The position numbers and the translations under genes are program-made. From contig JAJYLH010000001.1 in the NCBI GenBank assembly GCA_021787845.1, positions 353,139 to 417,138 on the forward strand: a stretch of DNA of 64,000 bases, read 5' to 3'. The notes below the pieces were generated by a model. The model was not told the origin of the DNA. It did no database searches and saw only the letters and a list, made by a program, of their open reading frames with translations. Positions 1 through 7,983 of this stretch are shown piece after piece; positions within the stretch are counted from its first letter, which is position 1, and every line of letters starts with the position of its first letter. This DNA comes from Myxococcales bacterium. GTDB lineage: Bacteria > Myxococcota > Myxococcia > Myxococcales > JAJYLH01.

Positions 1-271
1 TCGAACAGCGAGAAGAGCGGCGAGGCTACGGTCGAACGGCCCTGGCCTGCAAGCGTCCGGCCAACGCGGCGGTTCGACCGGCGCGGGGTTGCCGTCCGCC
101 CGCGCCGTCGCATCTTCTGGAGAACCGGCGGGCGGGCCCGTTGACGAAAGGTCCCGAGGCGGTCCACACTCGGCCCCCTGCCAGGGAGCGTACGCGCACG
201 GGAAGCACACCGGCACCGCTTCCCCTCCGCCGATGGCCTATCGGGACCACGCGGAAGAGGAGTCTCGTCGC

Positions 272-640
272 ATGGCCACACGATTTCGTCGCAGCGCACC
301 GGGCGTCGCCCTCGCGCAGGTGGTCGACCTCGGAGCCGCTCGCGTGCGGCAGCGCTTCGCGGGCTACCAGGGCCGCGTCGAGCTGCTCTTGGACGGCCAC
401 CGCCGCGCGCTCGGGCGGCTGTTCGAGTCGGGGCTCGTCTTCACGCGGCACGGGTGCAAAGCGGCGCGGGAGCTCTTGCGCGCCCAGCAGATGCTCCTTC
501 GCGCGAGCGACCTGATGGCTCAGGACGACCCCGTCCGGCCCGCGTGCGACCTCGAGCTGCTCTTCAAGGACATCGAAGCGCTCCTGGAGAAGACGAGCGC
601 CATCGCCCGCCGGCACCACACCTACTTCTTGGGAAGCTGA
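272..640 (+). CDS. hypothetical protein, 122 aa
   Basis: I do not recognise this protein. The ATG at 272 is preceded by a purine-rich gaagagg site about ten bases upstream, which is why I chose it, but the reading frame stays open back to the window edge, so a longer protein cannot be excluded. It looks soluble: there is no signal peptide or membrane segment. It is rich in Arg, Leu and Ala and appears mostly helical, with a central heptad-like stretch (VRQRFAGYQGRVELLLDGHR) and a short hydrophobic C-terminus. It lies upstream of the stressosome operon but is separated from it by a repeat-bearing 558-base gap, so it is probably a separate transcription unit. Confidence 0.45.
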   Translation: MATRFRRSAPGVALAQVVDLGAARVRQRFAGYQGRVELLLDGHRRALGRLFESGLVFTRHGCKAARELLRAQQMLLRASDLMAQDDPVRPACDLELLFKDIEALLEKTSAIARRHHTYFLGS

Positions 641-1198
641 GGGTGTGGCCCGAGGGCAGGCGCGAGTACAGGCCAGAACCGCTCATCCTGAGCCCTTCGG
701 CAGGCGCAGGATGAACTTCGTCGAAGGACGAATGGGTTCTGGCCGGGGGGCGATCCGCACATCCTTCGAGTGCGCTCGGGATGAGCGGACGTGCGGAGCG
801 CACCGACGTCTTGGCCACGCCCTCCAAGAGCGGACTTGACCCGCCACGCCCACTGACAGCGCTTTCGTTCATCGGGTGCGCCTTTGATTTGAGGCGCCGC
901 TGCTGCTCACCATTGACGAGCCGGGACGGCCGCTGCGCCCGGCCAGCAATATCTATTCAAATAGCCGCATCGCCGGGCGTGGGGTCGAAAGCCCGGATGC
1001 GCGCTCGCCAGAGGGGGGGCGTGGTCCAGCGGTGTTGCGCTGGTCGGTCGGGTGCCTAGCTTTCTTTCGATCGGTTCCATCCGTCCACCCGCTTCGAGTT
1101 GCGACCGGCAGAGCTGCGGCTATGCATTCCGGGTAGACGCTGGGCAGAGGACGGGACGAGCTCGCCGGGACTGCCGGACGTCGGAAAGGGTGCCGATC
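641..1198. other. intergenic region upstream of the stressosome operon
   Basis: This 558-base stretch holds no convincing gene. It contains the 74-base palindromic element at 671-744 and a second, looser copy of its inner part near 750-790 (cctt cgag ... gggatgagcgg). A TTGACG at 913 has no good -10 box at normal spacing. An AT-richer patch (aatatctattcaaatag, about 947-963) is the most promoter-like sequence before the kinase gene, but I cannot assign a sigma factor to it. Confidence 0.5.
671..744. repeat. 74-bp MITE-like palindromic element
   Basis: The ends are a perfect 10-base inverted repeat: GGCCAGAACC at 671-680 and GGTTCTGGCC at 735-744. Nested inside is a second perfect 8-base inverted repeat: TCATCCTG at 683-690 and CAGGATGA at 707-714. 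The inner sequence (catcctgagcccttcggcagg) is of a type commonly seen as dispersed intergenic REP-like repeats in proteobacterial genomes. A 14-base fragment (CCGCTCATCCTGAG) recurs at about 58107-58120. Confidence 0.6.
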
Positions 1199-2848
1199 GT
1201 GAATCCGCCGGAGCCCGCGTCGCCGACGCCAGAGCTCCACCCGCGGGACGCCGTCCTGCGGACGATGGCTGAAAGCTATGCGGCAGGGCTCAAGGAGTAC
1301 CTGACCGGTTACGGAGAGGGCGCGCTGGAGAGGGCTTACAGCCTCGGTCGCCAGGGCATCTCGCTGGACCTGGGCGTTCTGCGCATGACGCTCATCCATC
1401 AGGCGGCGCTGGACGAGCTGGCGCGCGGGGCCGAGTCCGCCGACGAGTGCCGCACGCTGTGCGACCGGGCCGCGGAGTTCTTCGCCGAGTGCCTGGCGCC
1501 ATTCGAGATCGTCCATCGGGGCTTTCGCGAATCGATCGAGGAGCTCAAGCACCAGACCGAGGAGTTGGCGCAGGCGAACAAGTTGATCGAGCGGATGAGC
1601 CGAGCGCGCTCCGCCTTCCTCGCCGAGGCGAGCCGGCGGCTGGCGGCGACCTTGGACTATCCGGCGACGCTCGAGACGGTCGCCCAGCTTCCGGTACCGG
1701 AAATGGCGGACTGGTGCGCCGTGCTCCTGGTCGACGACGGCGGCCGGACGCGCGTCGGCGCCATCACGCATGCTCAGGCGGAGCGGAGCCAGGAGGTGGA
1801 AGCGCTCAGAGCTCACCAGGAGTGCTTTCGCCTGGCAGGACCAGGCGTCGGACGGACGCTTCGCACGGGAACCTCCGAGCTGTTGCCCACCGTCACCCAG
1901 ACCCTGCTCGACAGCATCACGGCCGACCCGGAGAGCAAGCGTCTCCTGGGAGCGCTGGGGTTTGGTTCCGCGGTGTTGGCGCCGTTGGATGCCCGGGGGA
2001 ACCGCCTGGGAGCGCTCCTGCTTGCCGCCGCGACGCCCGGGCGCTTCGGGGACGACGACCTGCTGCTCGGCGAGGAGCTCGCCCGGCGGGCGTCGATGGC
2101 GCTGGAGAACGCCCGCCTCTACTCCGACGCGCGCCGGGCGATCAAGCTGCGCGACGACTTCCTCTCCATCGCGTCCCACGAGTTGAAGACGCCCCTGACG
2201 CCGCTCGTGCTCAAGCTCCAGATCGCGGCGCGGCGGCTGAAGAGCGGCACCCCGGTGGACCTGACGGTGCTGGAAGCGGCCATTCGCAACGTCGAGCGGC
2301 TGACCGCGCTCATCAACGACCTCTTGGACGCCACGCGCATCGAGGCCGGCCGGCTGGAGCTCAAGCTGAGGAAGCTCACCCTGGCGCCGCTCGTGCGGGA
2401 GATGGCGACGACGTTCCAGACCGACGCCGGCCGCCCGATCGAGCTGTCGATCGAGGGGGACCCGGTGGTGACCGCCGACCCCGGCCGCATCGAGCAGGTG
2501 TTGACGAACCTCCTGGACAACGCCCTCAAGTACAGCCCGCACGACGGGGCAGTCCGGGTGCGGTTATGGGTAGCGGGAGGGGAAGCGCTCTTCTCGGTGA
2601 GCGACGAGGGCATCGGAATCCCGCCAGCGGAGCGGGAGCGGCTCTTCCAGCGCTTCTTTCGGGCGGAGAACGCCCAGTCGGCGGCGTACGGGCTGGGCCT
2701 GGGCCTCTACATCTGCCGGGACATCGTGGAACGGCACGGGGGCCGCATCTGGGTCGAGAGCAAAGAGGGGGAGGGGAGCACCTTTCTCGTAGCGCTCCCG
2801 CTCAACGGCGGGCCTCCAGGGTCTCTGGAGGGGAAGGGAGTAGCGTGA
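1199..2848 (+). CDS. GAF sensor histidine kinase with RsbU-like N-terminal domain
   Basis: This 549-aa cytoplasmic histidine kinase is the first gene of the stressosome operon. Residues about 15-110 form an all-helical domain resembling the RsbT-binding N-terminal domain of RsbU (pattern YAAGLKEYL..A...G..L..L...H). A coiled-coil follows, then a GAF-like domain (about 140-295) and the HisKA H-box with SHELKTP (phospho-acceptor His327). The HATPase domain shows the N box (LTNLLDNALKYSP), G1 (DEGIGIP) and G2 (GLGLGLYI). There are no membrane segments. I chose GTG 1199 because ggaaaggg lies about 9 bases upstream; GTG 1190 and ATG 1265 are alternatives. Its stop overlaps the RsbR start (TGATG). 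I infer that free RsbT activates it in place of a PP2C phosphatase. No response regulator gene is adjacent. Confidence 0.9.
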   Translation: MNPPEPASPTPELHPRDAVLRTMAESYAAGLKEYLTGYGEGALERAYSLGRQGISLDLGVLRMTLIHQAALDELARGAESADECRTLCDRAAEFFAECLAPFEIVHRGFRESIEELKHQTEELAQANKLIERMSRARSAFLAEASRRLAATLDYPATLETVAQLPVPEMADWCAVLLVDDGGRTRVGAITHAQAERSQEVEALRAHQECFRLAGPGVGRTLRTGTSELLPTVTQTLLDSITADPESKRLLGALGFGSAVLAPLDARGNRLGALLLAAATPGRFGDDDLLLGEELARRASMALENARLYSDARRAIKLRDDFLSIASHELKTPLTPLVLKLQIAARRLKSGTPVDLTVLEAAIRNVERLTALINDLLDATRIEAGRLELKLRKLTLAPLVREMATTFQTDAGRPIELSIEGDPVVTADPGRIEQVLTNLLDNALKYSPHDGAVRVRLWVAGGEALFSVSDEGIGIPPAERERLFQRFFRAENAQSAAYGLGLGLYICRDIVERHGGRIWVESKEGEGSTFLVALPLNGGPPGSLEGKGVA

Positions 2849-3792
2849 TGGCAGACGTCGCACGGCCGCTGTCGAAGGAAGCGGGCATCACCGAGGAGGA
2901 GTTCGCCCGGCGCAAGGACTACCTGGAAATCGGGCCCGACGACATCGACCGCCTGAAGCGGATGAACGAGTTCGCCCAGGAATACGCGGTTCCGGTGATC
3001 GACGAGTTCTACCGACACATCATGAGCCACGACGAGTCGGCGGCGTTCTTCCGGGACCCGCGGGTGCTCGAGCGGGTGAAGCGGTTGCAGGTCGAGTACT
3101 TCAAGCGGCTGACCACCGGCGAGTTCGACGCGGCCTACGCCGAGAACCGGCTGAGAATCGGCGCGGTCCACGAGGCGGTCGACCTGCCGACGAAGCTCTA
3201 TCTCGGCAGCTACGCCTTCTACCTGCGCACGGTCGCCGCGAAGATCCGCGAGGCGTATCGCGAGACGCCGGAGCGGGTCCTCGACTCGTTCCTCTCCCTC
3301 TTGAAGGTGGTCTTCCTCGACATCGGCCTCGCGATGGACACCTATCTCGTCCGGCGCGAGCGGACCATCCGCCACCAGGAAGAGGCGCTGCGCGAGCTGT
3401 TCACCCCGGTGCTCCAGGTGCGGCCGGGGCTGCTCATCATGCCGATCATCGGCCCCATCGACTCCCAGCGGGCCCGCCGTTTGACCGAACAGCTCCTCGC
3501 CGGCATCCGCCAGAACCGCGCCCGAGTCGTGGTCATCGACATCACCGGCGTCCCCAGCGTCGACTCGCGGGTCGCGAACCACCTGGTGCAGACGGTCCAG
3601 GCCTGCCGGCTGATGGGCGCGCGGGCGATGCTGACCGGCCTCACCGCCGAGGTCGCGCAGACCCTGGTCAACATCGGGGTCAACCTCGCCAACGTGAACA
3701 CGGTCGGCGACCTCCAGGGCGGCATCGAAGAGGCCGAACGGCTTCTCGGATACCGCGTCACCCGCGAGGACGGCACGCCCCCACGCGGATGA
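2848..3792 (+). CDS. rsbR: RsbR-type stressosome sensor, globin-STAS
   Basis: This is a 314-aa globin-coupled RsbR. Residues about 10-165 form a globin-sensor fold with the proximal-heme-histidine pattern around His108 (IGAVHEAVDLPTKLYLGSY), so it probably binds heme and senses O2, NO or CO. A helical linker leads to a STAS domain (about 190-300). Of the two sites phosphorylated by RsbT in Bacillus RsbR, the first (Thr171) is replaced by Ser240 (SVDSRVA) and the second is kept as Thr272 (EVAQTLVNIG). The ATG overlaps the kinase stop by one base, implying translational coupling. With RsbS it should form the stressosome shell. Confidence 0.93.
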   Translation: MADVARPLSKEAGITEEEFARRKDYLEIGPDDIDRLKRMNEFAQEYAVPVIDEFYRHIMSHDESAAFFRDPRVLERVKRLQVEYFKRLTTGEFDAAYAENRLRIGAVHEAVDLPTKLYLGSYAFYLRTVAAKIREAYRETPERVLDSFLSLLKVVFLDIGLAMDTYLVRRERTIRHQEEALRELFTPVLQVRPGLLIMPIIGPIDSQRARRLTEQLLAGIRQNRARVVVIDITGVPSVDSRVANHLVQTVQACRLMGARAMLTGLTAEVAQTLVNIGVNLANVNTVGDLQGGIEEAERLLGYRVTREDGTPPRG

Positions 3793-3816
3793 GCGGCCGG
3801 AATTCGGAGGACCTCG

Positions 3817-4200
3817 ATGCGCGTTCCCATCCTCAAGCAAGGCCCGTACCTCATCGCCTCGGTCCAGTCGGCCTTGACCGACCAGGACCTGGTGCAACTG
3901 CGCGACGAGCTCGCCGACCGGGTGGGCAAGAGCCGGGCCAGGGGGGTCATCGTCGACGTGACCGTGTTGGACGTGATGGATTCGTTCGCCACCCGGACCC
4001 TGCGGACCATCGCCCACGTCATCCGCCTGCGGGGCGCGGAGACGGTGATCGTCGGCATCCAACCGGGCGTCGCGTTCGCGATGGTGCAGCTCGGCTTGAG
4101 CCTCGAGGGGGTCGAGACCGCTCTCGACCTGGAGGAGGGCATCGCCGTCTTGAACGAAAGGCTGCGCGCGACGTCGGGAGCGGTCCCCGATGGCGGATGA
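3817..4200 (+). CDS. rsbS: RsbS stressosome scaffold (STAS)
   Basis: This 127-aa single STAS-domain protein is closely similar in layout to Bacillus RsbS, including the regulatory serine context VMDSFATR (Ser56, matching Ser59 of B. subtilis) and the ending pattern ETALDLEEGI. In the family, unphosphorylated RsbS holds RsbT in the stressosome, and phosphorylation by RsbT releases it. A clear GGAGG lies 6 bases before ATG 3817. It overlaps rsbT by 11 bases. Confidence 0.95.
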   Translation: MRVPILKQGPYLIASVQSALTDQDLVQLRDELADRVGKSRARGVIVDVTVLDVMDSFATRTLRTIAHVIRLRGAETVIVGIQPGVAFAMVQLGLSLEGVETALDLEEGIAVLNERLRATSGAVPDGG

Positions 4201-4591
4201 AGCCCAGTACGCGATCCGCTCCGACACCGACGTGGTCTTCGTGCGGCAGGCGGGGCGCAAGCTCGCGCAGGAGCTCGGGTTCGCGGGGAGCGACCTCATC
4301 CTCATCGCCACGGCCATCTCCGAGCTGGCGCGCAACATCCTGGAGTACGCGAAGCTCGGCGAGGTGCGGCTCTGTCCGGTCGAACGCGACGGCCGCCAGG
4401 GGCTGACCGTCATCGCCGAGGACCACGGCCCCGGCATCCCCGACGTCGCCCTCGCGATGCAGGACGGATACTCTACAAGTAGATCACTGGGGCTGGGGCT
4501 GCCGGGCACCCGGCGCCTGATGGACGAGTTCACCATCGACTCGCGAGTGGGCGAGGGCACCATCGTCACCGTGACCAAGTGGATAACTTAG
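4190..4591 (+). CDS. rsbT: RsbT switch serine/threonine kinase
   Basis: This is a 133-aa GHKL-fold kinase of the RsbT/RsbW type. It shows an N-box-like helix (ELARNILEYAKLG), G1 (EDHGPGIPD) and a glycine-rich G2 lid (SLGLGLPGTRRLMDEF). In the known pathway it phosphorylates RsbR and RsbS after stress, leaves the stressosome and activates an RsbU-type partner through that partner's N-terminal domain. The only RsbU-like N-terminal domain visible here is in the histidine kinase at 1199-2848. It overlaps rsbS at its start and possibly rsbX at its end. Confidence 0.95.
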   Translation: MADEAQYAIRSDTDVVFVRQAGRKLAQELGFAGSDLILIATAISELARNILEYAKLGEVRLCPVERDGRQGLTVIAEDHGPGIPDVALAMQDGYSTSRSLGLGLPGTRRLMDEFTIDSRVGEGTIVTVTKWIT

Positions 4592-5214
4592 GGCCGATGG
4601 ACGCGGGCCGGGACAGCGTTCTCGAGTGGGCGACGGCCTTCGCGCCGATGCCGGGCGAGAGCGATACCGGGGACCTGGGGCTGGTGGTGTCGACGGCGGT
4701 GGGCGCGCTGGTCGCGGTGATCGACGGCGCGGGGCACGGGCCGGGCGCGACCCGGGCGGCGCAGGCGGCGGCGAGCGAAATCGTGGACCATCGCGACGAG
4801 CCGGTCGAGCACCTGTTCGAGCTCTGCCACGAGATCCTGCGGCGCACCCGAGGGGCGGTGATGACGCTCGCCAGCATCGACGCCGAGGCGCAGCGGATGA
4901 GCTGGGCGGGCGTGGGCGACGTCGACGGGGTGCTGGTGCGGGAGGCGAGCCCCCGCCAGTGGCTGGTCGCCCGGGGCGGGGTCGTCGGCTTTCAGCTTCC
5001 GCCGCTCTACTGCTCGAGCCTCGCTCTCGCGCCCGGCGACGTGCTGATCCTGACCACCGACGGGATCCAGGAAGGCTTCGCCGACCGGCTGGACTGCCGG
5101 GGACCGGCCACGCAGATCGTCGATCAGGTGCTCGCCCGCAGCTTCCGCGGGACCGATGACGCGCTGGTGCTCGCCGCGCGCTATCTCGGGCCCGGGGGCC
5201 GCTCATGCTCCTGA
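4579..5214 (+). CDS. rsbX: RsbX-type PP2C phosphatase
   Basis: This protein of up to 211 aa is a SpoIIE/PP2C-type serine phosphatase with the metal-site pattern VIDGAGHGPGA and the later TTDGIQEGF motif. Family role: it dephosphorylates RsbS and RsbR to reset the stressosome (negative feedback). The start is uncertain. GTG 4579 overlaps rsbT by 13 bases, while ATG 4597 begins 5 bases after the rsbT stop and would give 205 aa. It is the last gene of the operon and converges on rimP, with a dispersed repeat between the two. Confidence 0.92.
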   Translation: MDNLGPMDAGRDSVLEWATAFAPMPGESDTGDLGLVVSTAVGALVAVIDGAGHGPGATRAAQAAASEIVDHRDEPVEHLFELCHEILRRTRGAVMTLASIDAEAQRMSWAGVGDVDGVLVREASPRQWLVARGGVVGFQLPPLYCSSLALAPGDVLILTTDGIQEGFADRLDCRGPATQIVDQVLARSFRGTDDALVLAARYLGPGGRSCS

Positions 5215-5226
5215 GCACCTGATGTC

Positions 5227-5802
5227 TCACGTCCGATCAGACCGATCGGTCGGATCCGACTGATCGGTCCGATCGGATGATGGGCTGCGTTTGCGCTCCA
5301 GCTCTCCAGCGGACGCGCCGTCCTTCGGCGACCAGACGAGGTGCGCCTTCGCGATGGCGTCGAGCGGCACCCGAAACACCGTCCCGTCGACGTTGACCAG
5401 CACCGCTTCGCCCTCGAGCCCCTCGAGAGTGCCGTCGTACACCTTGCGCGCCTCCGCGCCCTCGACCGGCGCGTAGGTCTTCACCCGGGCGCGCCGACTC
5501 CGGAACCGCTCGAAGTCCGCCTTCTTGCGCAAGGGCCGGTCGAGCCCGGGCGAGCTGACCTCGAGGGTGTAGCGCGACTCGAACGGATCCTCGACGTCGA
5601 GCATCGCGTCGACCGCCTGGGAGACGCTAGCGCAGTCGTCGAGCGTCACCCCTCCTGCCCTGTCGATGTAGAGCCGGAGCACGGTCTTCGGTCCGGCGCC
5701 CACCACCTCCACCTCGACCAGCTCGTAGCCTTCGTGGATCAAGAGCGGTTCCACCAGGCGCGACAGATGCTCGATGAGCGCGCGTCCCTTCAACCGCGAC
5801 AT
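5227..5802 (-). CDS. rimP: ribosome maturation factor RimP
   Basis: This is a 191-aa RimP, required for 30S subunit assembly. The N-terminal alpha/beta domain (YELVEVEVVGAGPKTVLRLY, SRYTLEVSSPGLDRPL) and the C-terminal SH3-like domain are intact up to about residue 160. It is an orphan copy: nusA and infB, its usual partners, are not downstream. The last 15 or so residues (about 176-190, repeating SDRTDQSDPTDRSDRT) are encoded by a copy of the dispersed GATCGGTC repeat, so the tail probably arose from insertion or expansion of that repeat. Confidence 0.95.
   Translation of the reverse strand: MSRLKGRALIEHLSRLVEPLLIHEGYELVEVEVVGAGPKTVLRLYIDRAGGVTLDDCASVSQAVDAMLDVEDPFESRYTLEVSSPGLDRPLRKKADFERFRSRRARVKTYAPVEGAEARKVYDGTLEGLEGEAVLVNVDGTVFRVPLDAIAKAHLVWSPKDGASAGELERKRSPSSDRTDQSDPTDRSDRT
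5231..5277. repeat. GATCGGTC-family dispersed repeat, copy 1
   Basis: It contains the core GATCAGACCGATCGGTCGG and then continues with degenerate CGATC/CGGTC units. This copy lies between the convergent rsbX and rimP genes and forms the last codons of rimP. Confidence 0.75.
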
Positions 5803-5888
5803 GAGGGGGCCTCCTTTCCGACACGGTCTTCTCGCCGCCGGAGCCGACCGCGATTATCATGGCTCCTGGTTCTTCGGAGGCCACGGCG

Positions 5889-6314
5889 ATGGCAGGGTGG
5901 CATGACCGGGCACGTTCGGCGGCGCTCGTGGCGCTGGCGCTGGGGCTCGTGTCCGCTTGCGGTCAGGGTCGGGCGCCGACCGTCGACGTGCTGCCGCCCC
6001 CCGACACCCCGGACACCGGGGGACCCTATCAGGTGACGGCCATCATCCAGGCGCAGAGCGTCATCACCCGCGCCGCGGTGCGATGGTTCGTCGGCGACGA
6101 CCAGGCCGCCGCGCAGCCCCTGCCGATGGTGCACGAAGACGGCACCGATCGCTGGACGGCGGAGATTCCCGGTCAACCAGCGGGCGCGGTCGTGCAGTTC
6201 ACGGTCGAGGTCGACGACGACGAAGGCCACGAGGTCATCCGACCGGCAGCGGCCACGGACGGCGGGAACGCTCCTACCTACCGCTTCAACGTGCTCGGCT
6301 CGGCGGGCGGCTGA
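5889..6314 (+). CDS. small lipoprotein of unknown function
   Basis: This 141-aa protein has a lipoprotein signal peptide: a basic n-region, the hydrophobic LVALALGLVSAC and lipobox Cys24. A GGAGG 8 bases upstream supports ATG 5889 over the in-frame ATG 5859. After a Pro-rich linker (VLPPPDTPDTGGPY) the rest looks like one Ig-like beta-sandwich (alternating beta strands, RWFVGDDQ, VVQFTVEVDDDEG), so an E-set type envelope domain is plausible. It lies 8 bases upstream of purM and may be cotranscribed with it, although no functional link is evident. Confidence 0.75.
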   Translation: MAGWHDRARSAALVALALGLVSACGQGRAPTVDVLPPPDTPDTGGPYQVTAIIQAQSVITRAAVRWFVGDDQAAAQPLPMVHEDGTDRWTAEIPGQPAGAVVQFTVEVDDDEGHEVIRPAAATDGGNAPTYRFNVLGSAGG

Positions 6315-6322
6315 TTTCCCCG

Positions 6323-7369
6323 ATGACCCTCACCTATCGCGGCGCCGGCGTCGACGCGGACGAAGGCGACCGGCTGGTCGAACGCATCAAGCCCCTCGCG
6401 GCGCGGACGATGCGCCCCGAGGTGCTGGCGGGCATCGGCGGCTTTTCCGCCCTGGTCCGGGTTCCGGTCGAGCGCTACCGTGAACCGGTCCTGGTGAGCG
6501 GGACCGACGGCGTGGGAACCAAGCTCAAGGTCGCGTTCCTCACCGGAGTTCACCACACCGTCGGCATCGACCTGGTCGCGATGTGCGTCAACGACGTCGC
6601 GGTCCTGGGCGCCGAGCCGTTGAGCTTCCTCGACTACTTCGCCACCGGCCGGCTGGAGGTCGGCGTCGCCGAGCGGGTGGTGGCGGGCATCGCCGAGGGA
6701 TGCGCCCGGGCGGGCTGCGCCCTCGTCGGGGGAGAGACAGCGGAGCTACCGGGCTTCTACGCTCCCGGAGAGTACGACCTCGCGGGCTTCGCCACCGGCG
6801 TCGTCGAGCGGGGCCGCATCGTCGACGGCTCGAAGGCGCGACCCGGCGACCGGGTGGTCGGGCTCGCCTCGAACGGGCTGCACTCGAACGGGTACAGCCT
6901 GGCGCGCCAGGTGCTACTCGAGACCGCTGCTCTTCCCCTGGACGCGCCGCTCGAAGGGTGCGGCCGGGCCGTCGCCGAGGAGCTGCTCCGGCCGACGCAC
7001 CTCTACGCCGAGGTCGCGCTCGCGCTGGTGGCGGCGGTGGACGTCCACGCGATGGCGCACGTCACGGGCGGAGGACTGCCGGGAAACCTGCCGAGACCGC
7101 TGCCGGAGGGCACCCGGGCGGTTCTGGACGCGACCCGCTGGTCGATGCCGCCGGTCTTTCGAGCGATTCAGAAGCTCGGCCCGGTCGCCTGGGACGAGAT
7201 GGCGCGCACCTTCAACCTCGGCCTGGGCTTTTGCGTCGTCGTGGCGCCGTCCGAGGTGCGGCGGGCGATCGAGGTGGCGAGCGTGCACGGCCTCGAAGCC
7301 TGGGAGGTGGGGCGCATCGAGGCGTCGGCCAGTCGAGAAGCGGAAGCGGTGCTGGAGGGCCTATCGTGA
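6323..7369 (+). CDS. purM: phosphoribosylformylglycinamidine cyclo-ligase
   Basis: This is a 348-aa AIR synthetase, the fifth step of de novo purine synthesis (FGAM + ATP to AIR). Family motifs are clear: the ATP/substrate segment SGTDGVGTKLK, GIDLVAMCVNDV, GGETAELPGFY, and the C-terminal HVTGGGLPGN. The ATG at 6323 gives the normal family length. The reading frame is open far upstream, but that extension is not PurM-like. The stop overlaps the purN start by four bases (GTGA), indicating a coupled purMN pair. Confidence 0.96.
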   Translation: MTLTYRGAGVDADEGDRLVERIKPLAARTMRPEVLAGIGGFSALVRVPVERYREPVLVSGTDGVGTKLKVAFLTGVHHTVGIDLVAMCVNDVAVLGAEPLSFLDYFATGRLEVGVAERVVAGIAEGCARAGCALVGGETAELPGFYAPGEYDLAGFATGVVERGRIVDGSKARPGDRVVGLASNGLHSNGYSLARQVLLETAALPLDAPLEGCGRAVAEELLRPTHLYAEVALALVAAVDVHAMAHVTGGGLPGNLPRPLPEGTRAVLDATRWSMPPVFRAIQKLGPVAWDEMARTFNLGLGFCVVVAPSEVRRAIEVASVHGLEAWEVGRIEASASREAEAVLEGLS

Positions 7370-7980
7370 GCGGGCGGGTCGCGGTGCTGGTCAGCGGCTC
7401 CGGCACCAACCTCCAGGCGTTGATCGACGCGCGGCACCGCCAGGAGCTGTCGGGCGAGCTCGCGCTGGTCCTTTCGAACCGCCCCGGCGCGCGGGCGCTC
7501 GAGCGCGCGAAGGCGGCCGGCATCGAGGCGCTGGCGCTCGATCACCAGGCGTTCGCCGACCGGGAGTCGTTCGATCGCGCGCTCGACCTCGAGCTGCGCC
7601 AGCGGCGGATCGACCTCGTGGTGCTGGCGGGCTTCATGCGGCTTCTGACGCCGTGGTTCGTCGGCGAGTGGTACGGGCGGCTCGTCAACATCCATCCGTC
7701 GCTCTTGCCCGAGTTCCCCGGCGCCCACGCGCTGCGCGACTGCCTCGCCGCGCGTGCTCTCAGGACTGGCGTCACCATCCACTTCGTCGACCCGGGCTGC
7801 GACACCGGGCCGGTCATCGCGCAGGCCGTGCTCGACGTCTCGCCGCTCGACACGGAAGAGACGCTCGCGCTGCGCGTCCACCATCTCGAGCACCAGCTCT
7901 ACCCCCGGGTGGTGGAGCTCATCGTCCGGGGCGAGGTGCGCCTCGAAGATGGACGGGTGGTCAAGCCGCCGGAGCGATAA
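7366..7980 (+). CDS. purN: phosphoribosylglycinamide formyltransferase
   Basis: This 204-aa GAR transformylase converts GAR and 10-formyl-THF to FGAR. Visible motifs are the N-terminal VLVSGSGTNLQALID, the folate and catalytic segment (VNIHPSLLPEFPGAHA) with the catalytic Asn-His-Asp triad (N and H of NIHPS, D of FVDPGCDTGPVI), and the usual length. It starts with a GTG overlapping the purM stop. The next gene starts only 3 bases after its stop. Confidence 0.96.
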   Translation: MSGRVAVLVSGSGTNLQALIDARHRQELSGELALVLSNRPGARALERAKAAGIEALALDHQAFADRESFDRALDLELRQRRIDLVVLAGFMRLLTPWFVGEWYGRLVNIHPSLLPEFPGAHALRDCLAARALRTGVTIHFVDPGCDTGPVIAQAVLDVSPLDTEETLALRVHHLEHQLYPRVVELIVRGEVRLEDGRVVKPPER

Positions 7981-7983
7981 GAC

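Noticed and set aside
1..142. A frame open at the left edge ending in a stop near 142
   Set aside because: The 47 residues are Arg/Pro-rich with no recognisable pattern, so I cannot support it as the tail of a gene.
901..963. Sigma-70 promoter for the stressosome operon starting from TTGACG at 913
   Set aside because: There is no -10 hexamer at 16-18 bases; the nearest AT-rich box is about 31 bases away.
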